A stretch of DNA of 64,000 bases, from NCBI GenBank assembly GCA_965661575.1, contig CBFIEJ010000001.1:1-64000 (forward strand). Reading direction: 5' to 3'. How positions within the stretch are numbered: position 1 is the stretch's first letter; every line of letters starts with the position of its first letter. This stretch comes from UA16 sp965661575. GTDB lineage: Bacteria > Bacteroidota > Bacteroidia > Flavobacteriales_D > Sanyastnellaceae. This document shows positions 18,501 through 27,079 of the stretch, one piece after another. The notes beneath the pieces were generated by a model that was given only the letters and a program-made list of their open reading frames with translations, searched no databases and was not told the origin of the DNA. The translations under genes and the position numbers were made by a program.

Positions 18501-19529
18501 TCAGTATTCCCCTTGGAATTGATTCAAGAAACGCATGTCACTTTCAAAGAAAGCGCGCAAATCACCGATTTGGTATTTCAACATCGCGATTCGCTCAACT
18601 CCCATTCCGAATGCAAATCCAGAGTATTTCCGCGAATCAATGCCCGAGGCTTCCAATACCGCTGGATCGACCATACCACATCCAAGAATCTCCAGCCATC
18701 CTGTTCCCTTGGTAATGCGCTTATCTACCTCTGTTTTCAATCCCCAGTAGACATCGACCTCAGCGCTAGGCTCTGTGAAGGGGAAATAAGACGGCCGCAA
18801 TCGGATTTTTGTATCGGCTCCAAAGAATTCCTGCGCGAAACGCAACAAGGTTTGCTTCAAATCAGCAAAAGAAACGCCTTCATCGATGTATAATCCCTCG
18901 ATTTGATGAAACATACAATGCGCTCGGGCGCTGATGGCCTCGTTCCGAAAAACACGACCGGGCATCATGATACGCATTGGCGGATCTCGCCGCTCCATCT
19001 CACGCACTTGAACTGACGATGTGTGCGTTCGCAGCAACATGTCTGGCTTGCGATCCACAAAAAAGGTGTCTTGCATGTCCCGTGCAGGATGTTCTTCCGG
19101 AAAATTCAATCCGCTAAAAACGTGCCAATCGTCTTCAATCTCTGGACCTTCAGTCACAACGAAGCCCATCCGCTCTAAGATTCCAATGATGTCGCGTCGC
19201 ACCACACTCAACGGATGGTGCGCTCCCAGTGACACTCCTCCATCGGGGCGCGTCCAATCGTGCAAAATCTGCTCGGATTCGTCCGACGCATCTGCACCTT
19301 CTGCACCCTGTGCAACACGGTTCTCGGCCGCCTTCTTGAGTTGGTTGACCAATTGCCCCAATTCACGCTTTTGTTCATTTGGCGCTGCTTTAAACGCCGC
19401 CATGGTATCCTTGAGAATCCCTTTTCTACCCAACCAGGCAATACGAAATTCCTCGACTTCTTCCGCCGACGACAAAGTCTTCGCTTCGATCTCGCTGATG
19501 TAAGCTAAAATCTGCTCTTTGAGTTCCAT
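18501..19529 (-). CDS. pheS: Phenylalanyl-tRNA synthetase alpha subunit
   Basis: PheS carries the class II aminoacylation site of the alpha2-beta2 enzyme. An N-terminal coiled coil (about 1-85) precedes the catalytic domain with HPLSVVRRDII, GFVVTEGPEIEDDWHVF, the motif 2 region (RNEAISARAHCMFHQIEG) and the motif 3 region FGMGVERIAMLKY. The length is 342 aa. The ATG at 19529 is preferred over an upstream TTG that overlaps the previous stop. It follows the cyclophilin gene by two bases. pheT is not adjacent: it lies on the other strand at 21382. Confidence 0.96.
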   Translation of the reverse strand: MELKEQILAYISEIEAKTLSSAEEVEEFRIAWLGRKGILKDTMAAFKAAPNEQKRELGQLVNQLKKAAENRVAQGAEGADASDESEQILHDWTRPDGGVSLGAHHPLSVVRRDIIGILERMGFVVTEGPEIEDDWHVFSGLNFPEEHPARDMQDTFFVDRKPDMLLRTHTSSVQVREMERRDPPMRIMMPGRVFRNEAISARAHCMFHQIEGLYIDEGVSFADLKQTLLRFAQEFFGADTKIRLRPSYFPFTEPSAEVDVYWGLKTEVDKRITKGTGWLEILGCGMVDPAVLEASGIDSRKYSGFAFGMGVERIAMLKYQIGDLRAFFESDMRFLNQFQGEY

Positions 19530-19531
19530 GA

Positions 19532-20278
19532 TCAACGAATCACTTCCATGGTCATCGCAACATCTTGCATCGGACGATCCCCTGCACCCGTCGGCACGGC
19601 AGCAATGGAATCAATGATATCAAGTCCTGAGATCACCTGACCAAAAACCGTGTACTGATTGTCCAAAAAAGGAGCGCCTCCTTCTTCCATGTAGCGCCTC
19701 ATTTCTTCCTCCGAGTACTTGAATTTTTCATTTTGGTCAAACTGCTCATCAGCACGAGAAGCACGCGCCTCGATGTTCAGCAATTCTGCTTCGTTGAATT
19801 TTCTTCCGTGGACCACATAAAATTGACTTCCTGAGCTTGCGCGCTTGGGGTTGGCTTGATCACCTTGTCGGGCGGCAGAAAGTGCCCCTTTAAAATGCAA
19901 GTGGTCCGTGCGGATTTCTGCGGGAACGGTGTATCCCGGTCCGCCCATTCCAAGTCGCTGCGAAAGATCTGCCCCCCGGCTGTTGGGATCGCCTCCTTGG
20001 ACCATAAAACCTTTGATGACACGATGGAAAAGTAAGCTGTCGTAAAAACCCTCAGAGGCCAACTTGATGAAGTTGTCCCGATGAGCCGGGGTGCTATCAG
20101 ACAATTCAACGATCATATCTCCAAAGCTCGTTCCAATCTTTACTTGACGGCTGAGCACTCCGGAGGCATCCGCTACCACTGACTCCGAGGAGGGGCTTTC
20201 ACTGCATCCCATTGCGAAGAATAGCATGGTGGAAATCACAAATAGTGCGGTATGTTGGGTTAGAGTCTTGAATTTCAT
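19532..20278 (-). CDS. Cyclophilin-type peptidylprolyl isomerase lipoprotein
   Basis: A signal and lipobox (FFAMGC) predict a lipoprotein. The cyclophilin domain has the usual blocks FHRVIKGFMVQGGDP (catalytic Arg), GSQFYVVHG and NQYTVFGQVISGLDIID, with an inserted charged segment of about 35 residues between the last two. It should speed prolyl isomerisation during folding of exported proteins. I took ATG 20278; a GTG at 20305 would add nine residues and lies seven bases from the -7 element, matching the leaderless pattern elsewhere, so the longer form is possible. Confidence 0.88.
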   Translation of the reverse strand: MKFKTLTQHTALFVISTMLFFAMGCSESPSSESVVADASGVLSRQVKIGTSFGDMIVELSDSTPAHRDNFIKLASEGFYDSLLFHRVIKGFMVQGGDPNSRGADLSQRLGMGGPGYTVPAEIRTDHLHFKGALSAARQGDQANPKRASSGSQFYVVHGRKFNEAELLNIEARASRADEQFDQNEKFKYSEEEMRRYMEEGGAPFLDNQYTVFGQVISGLDIIDSIAAVPTGAGDRPMQDVAMTMEVIR

Positions 20279-20312
20279 GAGTTTTTGAAGATATTTGGGG
20301 TTCACTGCCCTG

Positions 20313-20320
20313 CAAAGTTA
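20313..20320 (-). promoter_or_regulatory. -7 element for the cyclophilin-pheS unit
   Basis: The minus strand reads TAACTTTG, an exact TAnnTTTG match. It is 34 bases from the ATG and seven from the alternative GTG. Confidence 0.5.
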
Positions 20321-20329
20321 GAAGACCCG

Positions 20330-20707
20330 ATGCGAAAAGCGACCCTTTCCCTCTGCCTATTGATGACTTCTTTCATCTTTTTAGCCACAAGTTGCCACGA
20401 AGTTGAAGAAACCATTGCAAATGTCGTCGTCCTGAATGACCTCGGATCTCCCGTTCAAGGCGCAAGCGTTCGGCTTTTCGCCTTTGGCTCTGTTGACCAA
20501 GATTTTGTAGGTGAACCTCGTTTCGACACAACCGCCGTGACCAATGCCGCTGGAACCGTAAGCTTTAACTTCTCCTCTTTCTATGTCGAAGGACAAGCCG
20601 GATTTGCAGTCTTGGACATCGAAGCCACTAAAGCTGCATTGATTGGAACGGGCCTGATCAAAATTGAGGAGGAAATGACCAACGAAGCCACGGTTTACAT
20701 TGAGTAG
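20330..20707 (+). CDS. Small lipoprotein with a transthyretin-like fold
   Basis: The signal and lipobox LATSC predict lipidation at about residue 22. The mature part begins with a beta-sandwich pattern: NVVVLNDLGSPVQGASVRLF, then VTNAAGTVSFNF. This is typical of carboxypeptidase-regulatory (transthyretin-like) domains in Bacteroidota surface lipoproteins. The length is 125 aa from the ATG that gives a clean signal; an upstream in-frame ATG at 20285 adds 15 unlikely residues. It is divergent from the cyclophilin gene. Role unknown. Confidence 0.7.
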   Translation: MRKATLSLCLLMTSFIFLATSCHEVEETIANVVVLNDLGSPVQGASVRLFAFGSVDQDFVGEPRFDTTAVTNAAGTVSFNFSSFYVEGQAGFAVLDIEATKAALIGTGLIKIEEEMTNEATVYIE

Positions 20708-20726
20708 ACAACTCAGGCTTGACGGT

Positions 20727-21080
20727 TCAATCCGGGTTGTCGACCGCAATCCACGCACCAAAATATTCGACCAAGGCTCGTTTCATAAGCAACTCTTGCT
20801 CCTGCTTTGATACGGCCGGTATGTCTCCGATTCGCTCGAAGTGAGGCCAGCCATCCTCATCTGTCCCCAACTCGCGGTAAAAACCCATCGGAGTGAGCAA
20901 TGTGCAAACGCCGACGTGCATCACTTCAAGCTTCTCATCTTTCTTGAACTTTCGAAAACCTTGACCACATTCCTGAAGTCCCACGGTGAAAATCATGGTG
21001 GTCAAATCTGGAGGCTCACCAAAGCGGTCCTCCATCTTTTGGACCAATCGGCCCCATTGTTGTTCAAAAGCGTAATCCAT
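20727..21080 (-). CDS. Conserved hypothetical protein
   Basis: This 117-residue soluble protein has Trp- and Phe-rich ends and the segments MEDRFGEPPDLTTMIFTVG and LMKRALVEYFG. I recall similar proteins in Bacteroidota but no function. The start is set at the ATG 73 bases after tRNA-Pro; the frame stays open upstream through the tRNA, but that part merely translates tRNA sequence. The gene is probably co-transcribed with the tRNA. It converges with the small lipoprotein gene. Confidence 0.65.
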   Translation of the reverse strand: MDYAFEQQWGRLVQKMEDRFGEPPDLTTMIFTVGLQECGQGFRKFKKDEKLEVMHVGVCTLLTPMGFYRELGTDEDGWPHFERIGDIPAVSKQEQELLMKRALVEYFGAWIAVDNPD

Positions 21081-21153
21081 GAAAGGCTGAGCGTGAAACG
21101 CTTGATTTGACTTAAAAACCCGGAGCCGAAAAGCCCCAGGTTTCTTTTTGATG

Positions 21154-21226
21154 TCGGGATGACTGGACTTGAACCAGCGACCACACGTCCCCCAGACGCG
21201 TACTCTACCAACTGAGCTACATCCCG
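21154..21226 (-). tRNA. tRNA-Pro (anticodon GGG)
   Basis: The minus strand folds as a full cloverleaf of 73 bases. The 7-bp acceptor is CGGGATG with CATCCCG. The D arm is GCTC/GAGT, the anticodon stem CGCGT/ACGTG encloses loop CTGGGGG, and the T arm GCTGG/CCAGT encloses TTCAAGT. The anticodon GGG reads CCC/CCU proline codons. The discriminator is A and CCA is not encoded, so it must be added by CCA transferase. A TAACTTCG element lies 34 bases upstream. Confidence 0.97.
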
Positions 21227-21260
21227 ATGTGTTCCCGCCATCCAATTGATTTTGGGACGC

Positions 21261-21268
21261 CGAAGTTA
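21261..21268 (-). promoter_or_regulatory. -7 element for tRNA-Pro
   Basis: The minus strand reads TAACTTCG, 34 bases before the tRNA. A TTTG about 23 bases further upstream (21292-21295) could be the -33 element. Confidence 0.45.
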
Positions 21269-21354
21269 CTCAACTTTTATTTTGAATCGCTCAAAAGCGT
21301 GAATCAGATTACCAAAAAGGGGCCCATTGATGATGTCCAGCCGAAGAGTCCTGC

Positions 21355-21362
21355 TAACTTTG
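21355..21362 (+). promoter_or_regulatory. -7 element for pheT
   Basis: TAACTTTG matches the consensus and ends 19 bases before the pheT ATG. Confidence 0.5.
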
Positions 21363-21381
21363 CGGGACCAATAAGCGACGC

Positions 21382-23874
21382 ATGAAAATCTCCTTTGATT
21401 GGCTGAATCAAATGCTGCCCGTGGAATCCTCCATTGAGGATGCCTCAGCAGTGCTCACAGCGACTGGACTTGAAGTTGAAGGCGTCGAGTCAGTCGAATC
21501 TGTCCCGGGCGGATTGTCCGGACTGATCGCGGGGAAAATCCTCAGCGCAGAACAACATCCCAATGCCGATCGTCTGCAAATTTGTCAAGTCAACGTTGGG
21601 CAGGCCGAGCCCCTGCAAATCGTTTGTGGTGCGAGCAACGCACGCAAGGACTTATCCGTCATTGTGGCAACCGTTGGAACCACCTTGCACCCGGTAGATG
21701 GCGAGCCTTTCAAAATTAAAAAAGGGAAAATCCGTGGTGAAGTATCCATGGGTATGATTTGCGCCGAAGACGAAATCGGCATTGGTGAATCGCACGCAGG
21801 CATCATCGAACTCGACGATAAATGGGAGCCTGGAACGGCCGCCGCAACGGTGTTTGACCTTCAAACCGATTGGGTCTTGGAAATCGGACTCACTCCAAAC
21901 CGGACGGACGGCATGAGCCATTGGGGCGTCGCTCGTGATTTGCGAGCAGGCTTTTTGCATGAAACCGTGGAAGGAAAGTCGGAAAAAGTCGGCGATCTGC
22001 AAATTCCCATCACCGCTCCTTGGCCCACAGCACTGAGCAACGAACTTGTCATCGATGTGCAGGACGCGACCGCCTGTCCAGTCTACTGCGGAATGTTGCT
22101 TGAGAACATAACGGTTGCCCCTTCTCCCGAATGGGCCCAACGTCGCTTACGAGCGATCGGGGTTCAACCTCAAAACAATGTGGTCGATGCGACCAATTTT
22201 GTTTTGCACGAGCTTGGCCAACCATTGCACGCTTTTGATGCCAACGCCATTCAAGACAATCACATCACGGTCAGGAGGGCAAACGAAGGAGAGAAACTCA
22301 CTACACTCGACGGTATTGAACGTGAATTGAACCGTGAGGATCAAATCATCGCAGACGAAAACGGCCCCATGTGCCTCGCGGGCGTTTATGGTGGCAACCA
22401 AAGCGGAGTAAATGAAAACACACAATGTGTCGTGCTCGAATCCGCCTACTTCGACCCCGTCGTGACCAGAAAAATGGCCAAGCGGCATGGACTTTCTACG
22501 GATGCCTCGTTCCGATTTGAACGCGGTGTCGATCCCAACTTGATCCAAATCGCCCTGCAACGAGCCGCGCATTTGCTCCAAGAATGGGCAGGCTGTTCCA
22601 TTGTGGGCGTGAAGCAAATCAATGCTGCTGAACTTCCTCAAGGCGCAACCATCGAACTCGAATGGGAAGACCTGGACCGGCTGATCGGTGTTTCTCTGGA
22701 CCGATCAACAGTGCGAGCGATTTGCGGCAATCTCGACATCACGATTTTGGAAGAGACAGAATCTTCTATGAATCTGCAAGTGCCCGCTTACCGTCGAGAT
22801 GTCACCCGATCAGCTGATATCATTGAAGAAGTGTTGCGCATCTACGGATTTGACAAAATCCCACTGCCGTCACGGATGACCTCAACAGCCCAGCATCAGT
22901 CGGGTGTATCCGAAGAACCCATCCGTTTGCAAATGGCAAACGTCCTCGTCAGCAGAGGGTTCCAAGAAATCATGAGCAATTCCATGACGCGTGCCTCGCA
23001 CACAGAAGATTTTGGAGAAAACTCAGATGGCTGGGACCACAACCGACAAATTGCTCTGTTGAATCCGTTGAGTTCCGATTTAGGCGTCATGCGCCAATCG
23101 CTCCTGTTCCAAGGCCTCGAAGCCATTGCGCACAACCGAAATCACCAACGACCCGACCTGCGATTTTTCGAAATCGGCCGGACTTATCAGCACCGTGAAA
23201 CAGTCAATTCTGAGACGAACAATGCGTCCGACCGATACGAAGAAGACGAACGCATTGGACTATGGATGACTGGCAAAACCAACCCTGAAAATTGGACCAA
23301 TGCCGGTGAATCGTCGACGCCTTATTCCCTAAAAACAGAAGCATATGCACTTTTGGATGGCCTTGGGATTTCTTCGGCTGCCGTGAAGGAATCAGCGTTT
23401 CAGTCGCCTCTGTTTGCCGAAGGCATTGAACTGACCTACCAGAACCAAATGTTGGGCAGGCTTGGCTTGATTCGTAAGACAGTTGCGAAAAAACATGGCG
23501 TGAATCAATCTGTTTTTTGGGCCGACTTTTCGGTCGCAACATTGACAAAAATCAGTCGTCGGAAGCGTGTCAAATCGAAGGAAATTGCAAAATTCCCAGC
23601 TGTCAGACGAGACCTTTCATTGATTCTCGACAAGGGCACCACCTTCGGACAGCTCCGCGATTGCGCGGCGAAGGCAGAAAAAAAATTACTCAAACGAGTG
23701 GGACTGTTTGATGTCTATGAAGGAGATAAACTAGCCGATGGAGAAGTGTCATACGCTATTAGCCTGACCCTACAAGATCCAGATGGCACCTTGAATGAAA
23801 AACAGATCGAACAGAGTGTTCAGCGCATTTTGAGTAAAATCACAGAAGAAACCGGAGCCCGCCTTCGCGAGTAA
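21382..23874 (+). CDS. pheT: Phenylalanyl-tRNA synthetase beta subunit
   Basis: PheT provides editing and tRNA binding in PheRS. The order is an N-terminal EMAP-like tRNA-binding domain (about 40-155; HPNADRLQICQV), the B3/B4 editing domain (about 215-400; HELGQPLHAFDAN), B5 (about 415-490), the inactive synthetase-like core, and a C-terminal ferredoxin-fold anticodon-binding domain (about 735-830; KFPAVRRDLSLI). At 830 aa it is close to the Bacteroidota norm. It starts 155 bases from the divergent tRNA-Pro. The acyltransferase follows after 19 bases. Confidence 0.96.
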   Translation: MKISFDWLNQMLPVESSIEDASAVLTATGLEVEGVESVESVPGGLSGLIAGKILSAEQHPNADRLQICQVNVGQAEPLQIVCGASNARKDLSVIVATVGTTLHPVDGEPFKIKKGKIRGEVSMGMICAEDEIGIGESHAGIIELDDKWEPGTAAATVFDLQTDWVLEIGLTPNRTDGMSHWGVARDLRAGFLHETVEGKSEKVGDLQIPITAPWPTALSNELVIDVQDATACPVYCGMLLENITVAPSPEWAQRRLRAIGVQPQNNVVDATNFVLHELGQPLHAFDANAIQDNHITVRRANEGEKLTTLDGIERELNREDQIIADENGPMCLAGVYGGNQSGVNENTQCVVLESAYFDPVVTRKMAKRHGLSTDASFRFERGVDPNLIQIALQRAAHLLQEWAGCSIVGVKQINAAELPQGATIELEWEDLDRLIGVSLDRSTVRAICGNLDITILEETESSMNLQVPAYRRDVTRSADIIEEVLRIYGFDKIPLPSRMTSTAQHQSGVSEEPIRLQMANVLVSRGFQEIMSNSMTRASHTEDFGENSDGWDHNRQIALLNPLSSDLGVMRQSLLFQGLEAIAHNRNHQRPDLRFFEIGRTYQHRETVNSETNNASDRYEEDERIGLWMTGKTNPENWTNAGESSTPYSLKTEAYALLDGLGISSAAVKESAFQSPLFAEGIELTYQNQMLGRLGLIRKTVAKKHGVNQSVFWADFSVATLTKISRRKRVKSKEIAKFPAVRRDLSLILDKGTTFGQLRDCAAKAEKKLLKRVGLFDVYEGDKLADGEVSYAISLTLQDPDGTLNEKQIEQSVQRILSKITEETGARLRE

Positions 23875-23893
23875 TCGCCAAATAGACAGCATC

Positions 23894-25228
23894 TTGTCCG
23901 ACTCAGCAAATAAGAAGCCTTTTCACGCACCACCCATCCAACGCGGGCACTGGGGCTATGATTTCGCACTTCAATTGGTGCGTGCTTCAGTGACACGTTT
24001 CCACCGGATTCAAGGAGTGGATGGCTTTGAGAACATCACTGACCCCAAAACCCCAACCATCGTAGTGGCCAATCATCAAAACGGCTTGATGGATCCACTG
24101 GTTTTGGTTTCATTGGTCAACAACAGCCAAGTTCATTGGCTTACCCGAGCGGACATTTTCTACAAAAAACTCACCCGAACCATACTTTTCTCGTTCAATC
24201 AAATGCCCATCTACCGGCAACGCGACCGGCTGAGCGATGCTCGAGAACGCAATGCCAAAATCTTCGAAATCTGCGCTGAGCGACTTCGAATTGGCGCACG
24301 TATGGGGCTATTCCCAGAAGGAAACCATCGCGCGATGAAGTCTCTTCGTCCACTGCGCCGGGGAGTTTCCGACATGGTAAACGCTTCCCTAAAGCTCGAC
24401 CCCAGCATGCGTCAGTTGCAAATTCTGCCGGTTGGAATTGATTACGAGGAAATGCCCAGCTTTCGCAGAAGGCTGCGGTACCGAATCGGAACTCCCATCA
24501 AGATTGATGCACTCGTCAATCCTGAAACCAATGCAGTGAGTCCCGGAGATCTGCTCGAGCCGCTAAAGATTGGAATGGATGAGATATTGGTGAATATCCA
24601 GCCCGAGAAAGCCTATGACACTTTACTGCCTTACGTGCAGGCCATGCGGACCACTGAATGCGAAGATTGGAGCACCACAAAGAGCAAGATTGACCGCTTC
24701 CAAGACGTGGATGAACAGACCATGGCTCGCATCCAAGACGCACTGGAAGCCGTTAAATCAACTGGCCTATTCAACTTCGTCCGCACGGAGGACATGGGGA
24801 TGACTCCCCAGAGTATCCGTAAAAGGCGCTACTGGCTATGGCTACTAGCCCCTCTTGCCTTTGCAACGGGGATTTCATCTTTTCCCGTTTCCAAATGGAT
24901 TGAATCTCAAGTTCAAAAACGCGTCAAGGACCCTTGCTTCATCAGCACCTCGAAAGCTGCAGCAGGCATGGTTTTATTTCCATTCTATTGGCTACTCATC
25001 TCCTTGCCAATTGCGTACATCGCGACCGGGGCTATTGCATTCACCGCAGTCATGACGAGTTACATGTTTCATCTGCTGGGAAGCCGATTTGCTGGTTGGT
25101 GGTATGGTCTTTATCTGGATGAAATTGGGCGCAAAAAGGCGCGAAATGCCTGGGCTGATCAGGGTATGAGCAAAGCATGGATGACCTACCTCGAAGCAGT
25201 GGACAACGCCACTCAGACCAAAAAGTAG
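23894..25228 (+). CDS. PlsC-type acyltransferase with C-terminal membrane helices
   Basis: The glycerolipid acyltransferase motif HxxxxxD is NHQNGLMD (His about 61, Asp about 67), followed by LFPEGNH in the second substrate block. The N-terminal half should transfer acyl chains to a lysophospholipid or related acceptor at the inner membrane. The C-terminal quarter (about 315-400) adds two or three hydrophobic segments that simple PlsC proteins lack. The start is TTG; the next in-frame ATG is inside the catalytic domain. It is probably co-transcribed with pheT and the VOC gene. Confidence 0.82.
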   Translation: MSDSANKKPFHAPPIQRGHWGYDFALQLVRASVTRFHRIQGVDGFENITDPKTPTIVVANHQNGLMDPLVLVSLVNNSQVHWLTRADIFYKKLTRTILFSFNQMPIYRQRDRLSDARERNAKIFEICAERLRIGARMGLFPEGNHRAMKSLRPLRRGVSDMVNASLKLDPSMRQLQILPVGIDYEEMPSFRRRLRYRIGTPIKIDALVNPETNAVSPGDLLEPLKIGMDEILVNIQPEKAYDTLLPYVQAMRTTECEDWSTTKSKIDRFQDVDEQTMARIQDALEAVKSTGLFNFVRTEDMGMTPQSIRKRRYWLWLLAPLAFATGISSFPVSKWIESQVQKRVKDPCFISTSKAAAGMVLFPFYWLLISLPIAYIATGAIAFTAVMTSYMFHLLGSRFAGWWYGLYLDEIGRKKARNAWADQGMSKAWMTYLEAVDNATQTKK

Positions 25229-25249
25229 ACTTCCAAATTCACTGAAAAG

Positions 25250-26329
25250 ATGAAATCAGAGACCGCAGCAGGATTCCGCATTCAAGGAATGCAACACATT
25301 GGAGTAGCTACAAGGGATATGGACAAGTCATTGAAACTGTATCGGCAGTTGTTTGGCATGGATGTTCCATTTTTTGACTCGGTTCAAGATGCCCCGTTGA
25401 TGGATAGCCATACCCGGGGTGAGACCATTTCCAAACGTGCCAGCATGATTCTGAATTTGCAAGGTGGATGCGCTTTTGAAGTGTTACATGCTGAATCCTT
25501 CAAGCCGGAACCTGCGGGATGGGAAGTGAGCATCGGTGATCTCGGAATCACAACGGTTCAAATGAAAACGCGCAACATTGGCCGCATGCACGCTCATGCC
25601 CGACACCTCGTAGGTGATGACTGCGACGCACACATCACTTCAACACCATGGGGTGAGGACACTTTTTACTTACGCGATGGCGACGGTAATCTTTTTCAAA
25701 TCCTCGAAGCCGAAGATTGGTTCGACAACAATGGACACCCCTCTGGCGGCGTACTTGGGTGCAGCATTGGTGTCTCGGATATGGAAAAATCTTTGGCTTT
25801 GTACGCCGATGCGCTCGGGTTCGATGAAGTACTTTTTGACGAGACCAGCTCTTTCAAAGATTGGCAACACCTTCAAAGCGGAGAGCAATCTTATCGTCGA
25901 GTGCGCATCGCTCAATCCGCCCCAGGCGCGGGAGGGTTTGGGAAACTAACAGGCAAGACCTACATCGAACTCATTCAAGCCCAAGATCGACCTGGCAAGT
26001 TCATTTTTGAAAATCGCATATGGTGTGACCTCGGGTTTGCCCACCTCGGGTTTGATGTTCGTGGAATGCAAGCATTGGGAACAGAACTAGCCCATCGAGG
26101 CATTCCATTCCGATGCGATACAGCTGACGCCATCGGCATGGGGGAAACAAAAGTGCATTGCACTTACATCGACGATCCCGATGAATGTTGGCTTGAAATG
26201 ATTGAAGTGCACAAGGTGCCAATCATCGAAAAATGGGGGTTATTCTTGGATGTTCAAAAGCGAGGGCAGGATGAACCTCTGCCCCGCTGGATGCTCAAAT
26301 CACTTCGCTTCAGCCGCGTGAAAGATTGA
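25250..26329 (+). CDS. Two-domain VOC (glyoxalase-fold) protein
   Basis: Two vicinal-oxygen-chelate modules lie at about 12-155 and 170-330. The first opens MQHIGVATRDMDKSLKLYRQ and the second GCSIGVSDMEKSLALY. Potential metal ligands are His in QHIGV, Glu in FQILEAE, His in FAHLGF and Glu in CWLEMIE. The fold covers glyoxalases, epimerases and extradiol dioxygenases; the sequence is not the classical 4-hydroxyphenylpyruvate dioxygenase. No neighbouring pathway gene points to a substrate. Confidence 0.75.
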   Translation: MKSETAAGFRIQGMQHIGVATRDMDKSLKLYRQLFGMDVPFFDSVQDAPLMDSHTRGETISKRASMILNLQGGCAFEVLHAESFKPEPAGWEVSIGDLGITTVQMKTRNIGRMHAHARHLVGDDCDAHITSTPWGEDTFYLRDGDGNLFQILEAEDWFDNNGHPSGGVLGCSIGVSDMEKSLALYADALGFDEVLFDETSSFKDWQHLQSGEQSYRRVRIAQSAPGAGGFGKLTGKTYIELIQAQDRPGKFIFENRIWCDLGFAHLGFDVRGMQALGTELAHRGIPFRCDTADAIGMGETKVHCTYIDDPDECWLEMIEVHKVPIIEKWGLFLDVQKRGQDEPLPRWMLKSLRFSRVKD

Positions 26330-26384
26330 CATCAAGTCAACAATAGGTTTACAATCTCTTCACATGACTTCAGAGGCTTTTGGC

Positions 26385-26392
26385 GATATTTG
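26385..26392 (+). promoter_or_regulatory. Possible -7 element for the response regulator
   Basis: GATATTTG, one mismatch to TAnnTTTG, ends six bases before the ATG. Confidence 0.3.
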
Positions 26393-26398
26393 GAAACC

Positions 26399-27079
26399 AT
26401 GGCAACCCTTACCAAAACCATACTCGTAGTCGATGACGATGCAGACATCCGAGAATTGATCGGCTTCAACTTGCATCAAGCAGGATTCAATGTCGAGACG
26501 GCTGAGAATGGCGTCAGAGGCATTGAAAAGGCCATAAAAACCTTACCAGACCTGATTTTACTGGACGTCATGATGCCCGAAATGGACGGCATTGAAGCGT
26601 GTAAAAAGCTCCGTGAGCATCCTCTGACCAAAGACTGCCTCATCGCCTTTCTATCTGCTCGAGGGGAAGATTACAGCCAAGTGGTCGGTTTTGACTCAGG
26701 GGCAGACGATTACATAACAAAGCCGGTAGCACCTCGCGTGTTGATCAAGCGAATCGAGGCCCTGATGCGCCGACTTCCGTCAGCATCGTCAAAAGATATC
26801 ATTGCATTGGATTCCCTCACAATCGATCGTGAACGCTTTCTCGTTATCAGCAACGGTGAAGAACTTTCGTTACCAAAGAAAGAATTTGAACTGCTCTTTC
26901 TACTTTGCTCATCACCCGGAAAGGTCTTTACACGCGATATCATTCTCACCAAAGTGTGGGGACATGATGTTATCGTAGGCGACCGAACAATCGACGTTCA
27001 CATCCGCAAGCTCAGAAGCAAACTTGGTGACGAACACTTCACCACAGTTAAAGGAGTGGGTTATAAATTTGACATGTGA
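26399..27079 (+). CDS. OmpR/PhoB-family response regulator
   Basis: The receiver domain (about 5-120) has the acidic pocket VVDDDAD, the phospho-acceptor Asp at about 56 in LLDVMMPEMDG, and Lys at about 108 in YITKP. A winged-helix DNA-binding domain (about 130-225) shows KEFELLFLLCSSPGKVFTR and RTIDVHIRKLRSKLG. It is the partner of the kinase that overlaps its stop codon. The sequence resembles PhoB-like regulators common in Bacteroidota, but the signal is unknown, so no symbol is given. ATG 26399 is preferred to a TTG three codons upstream. Confidence 0.93.
   Translation: MATLTKTILVVDDDADIRELIGFNLHQAGFNVETAENGVRGIEKAIKTLPDLILLDVMMPEMDGIEACKKLREHPLTKDCLIAFLSARGEDYSQVVGFDSGADDYITKPVAPRVLIKRIEALMRRLPSASSKDIIALDSLTIDRERFLVISNGEELSLPKKEFELLFLLCSSPGKVFTRDIILTKVWGHDVIVGDRTIDVHIRKLRSKLGDEHFTTVKGVGYKFDM

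Noticed and set aside
21081..21245. N-terminal extension of the small reverse gene through tRNA-Pro
   Set aside because: The added residues translate tRNA sequence; the cloverleaf is complete and an ATG follows the tRNA.
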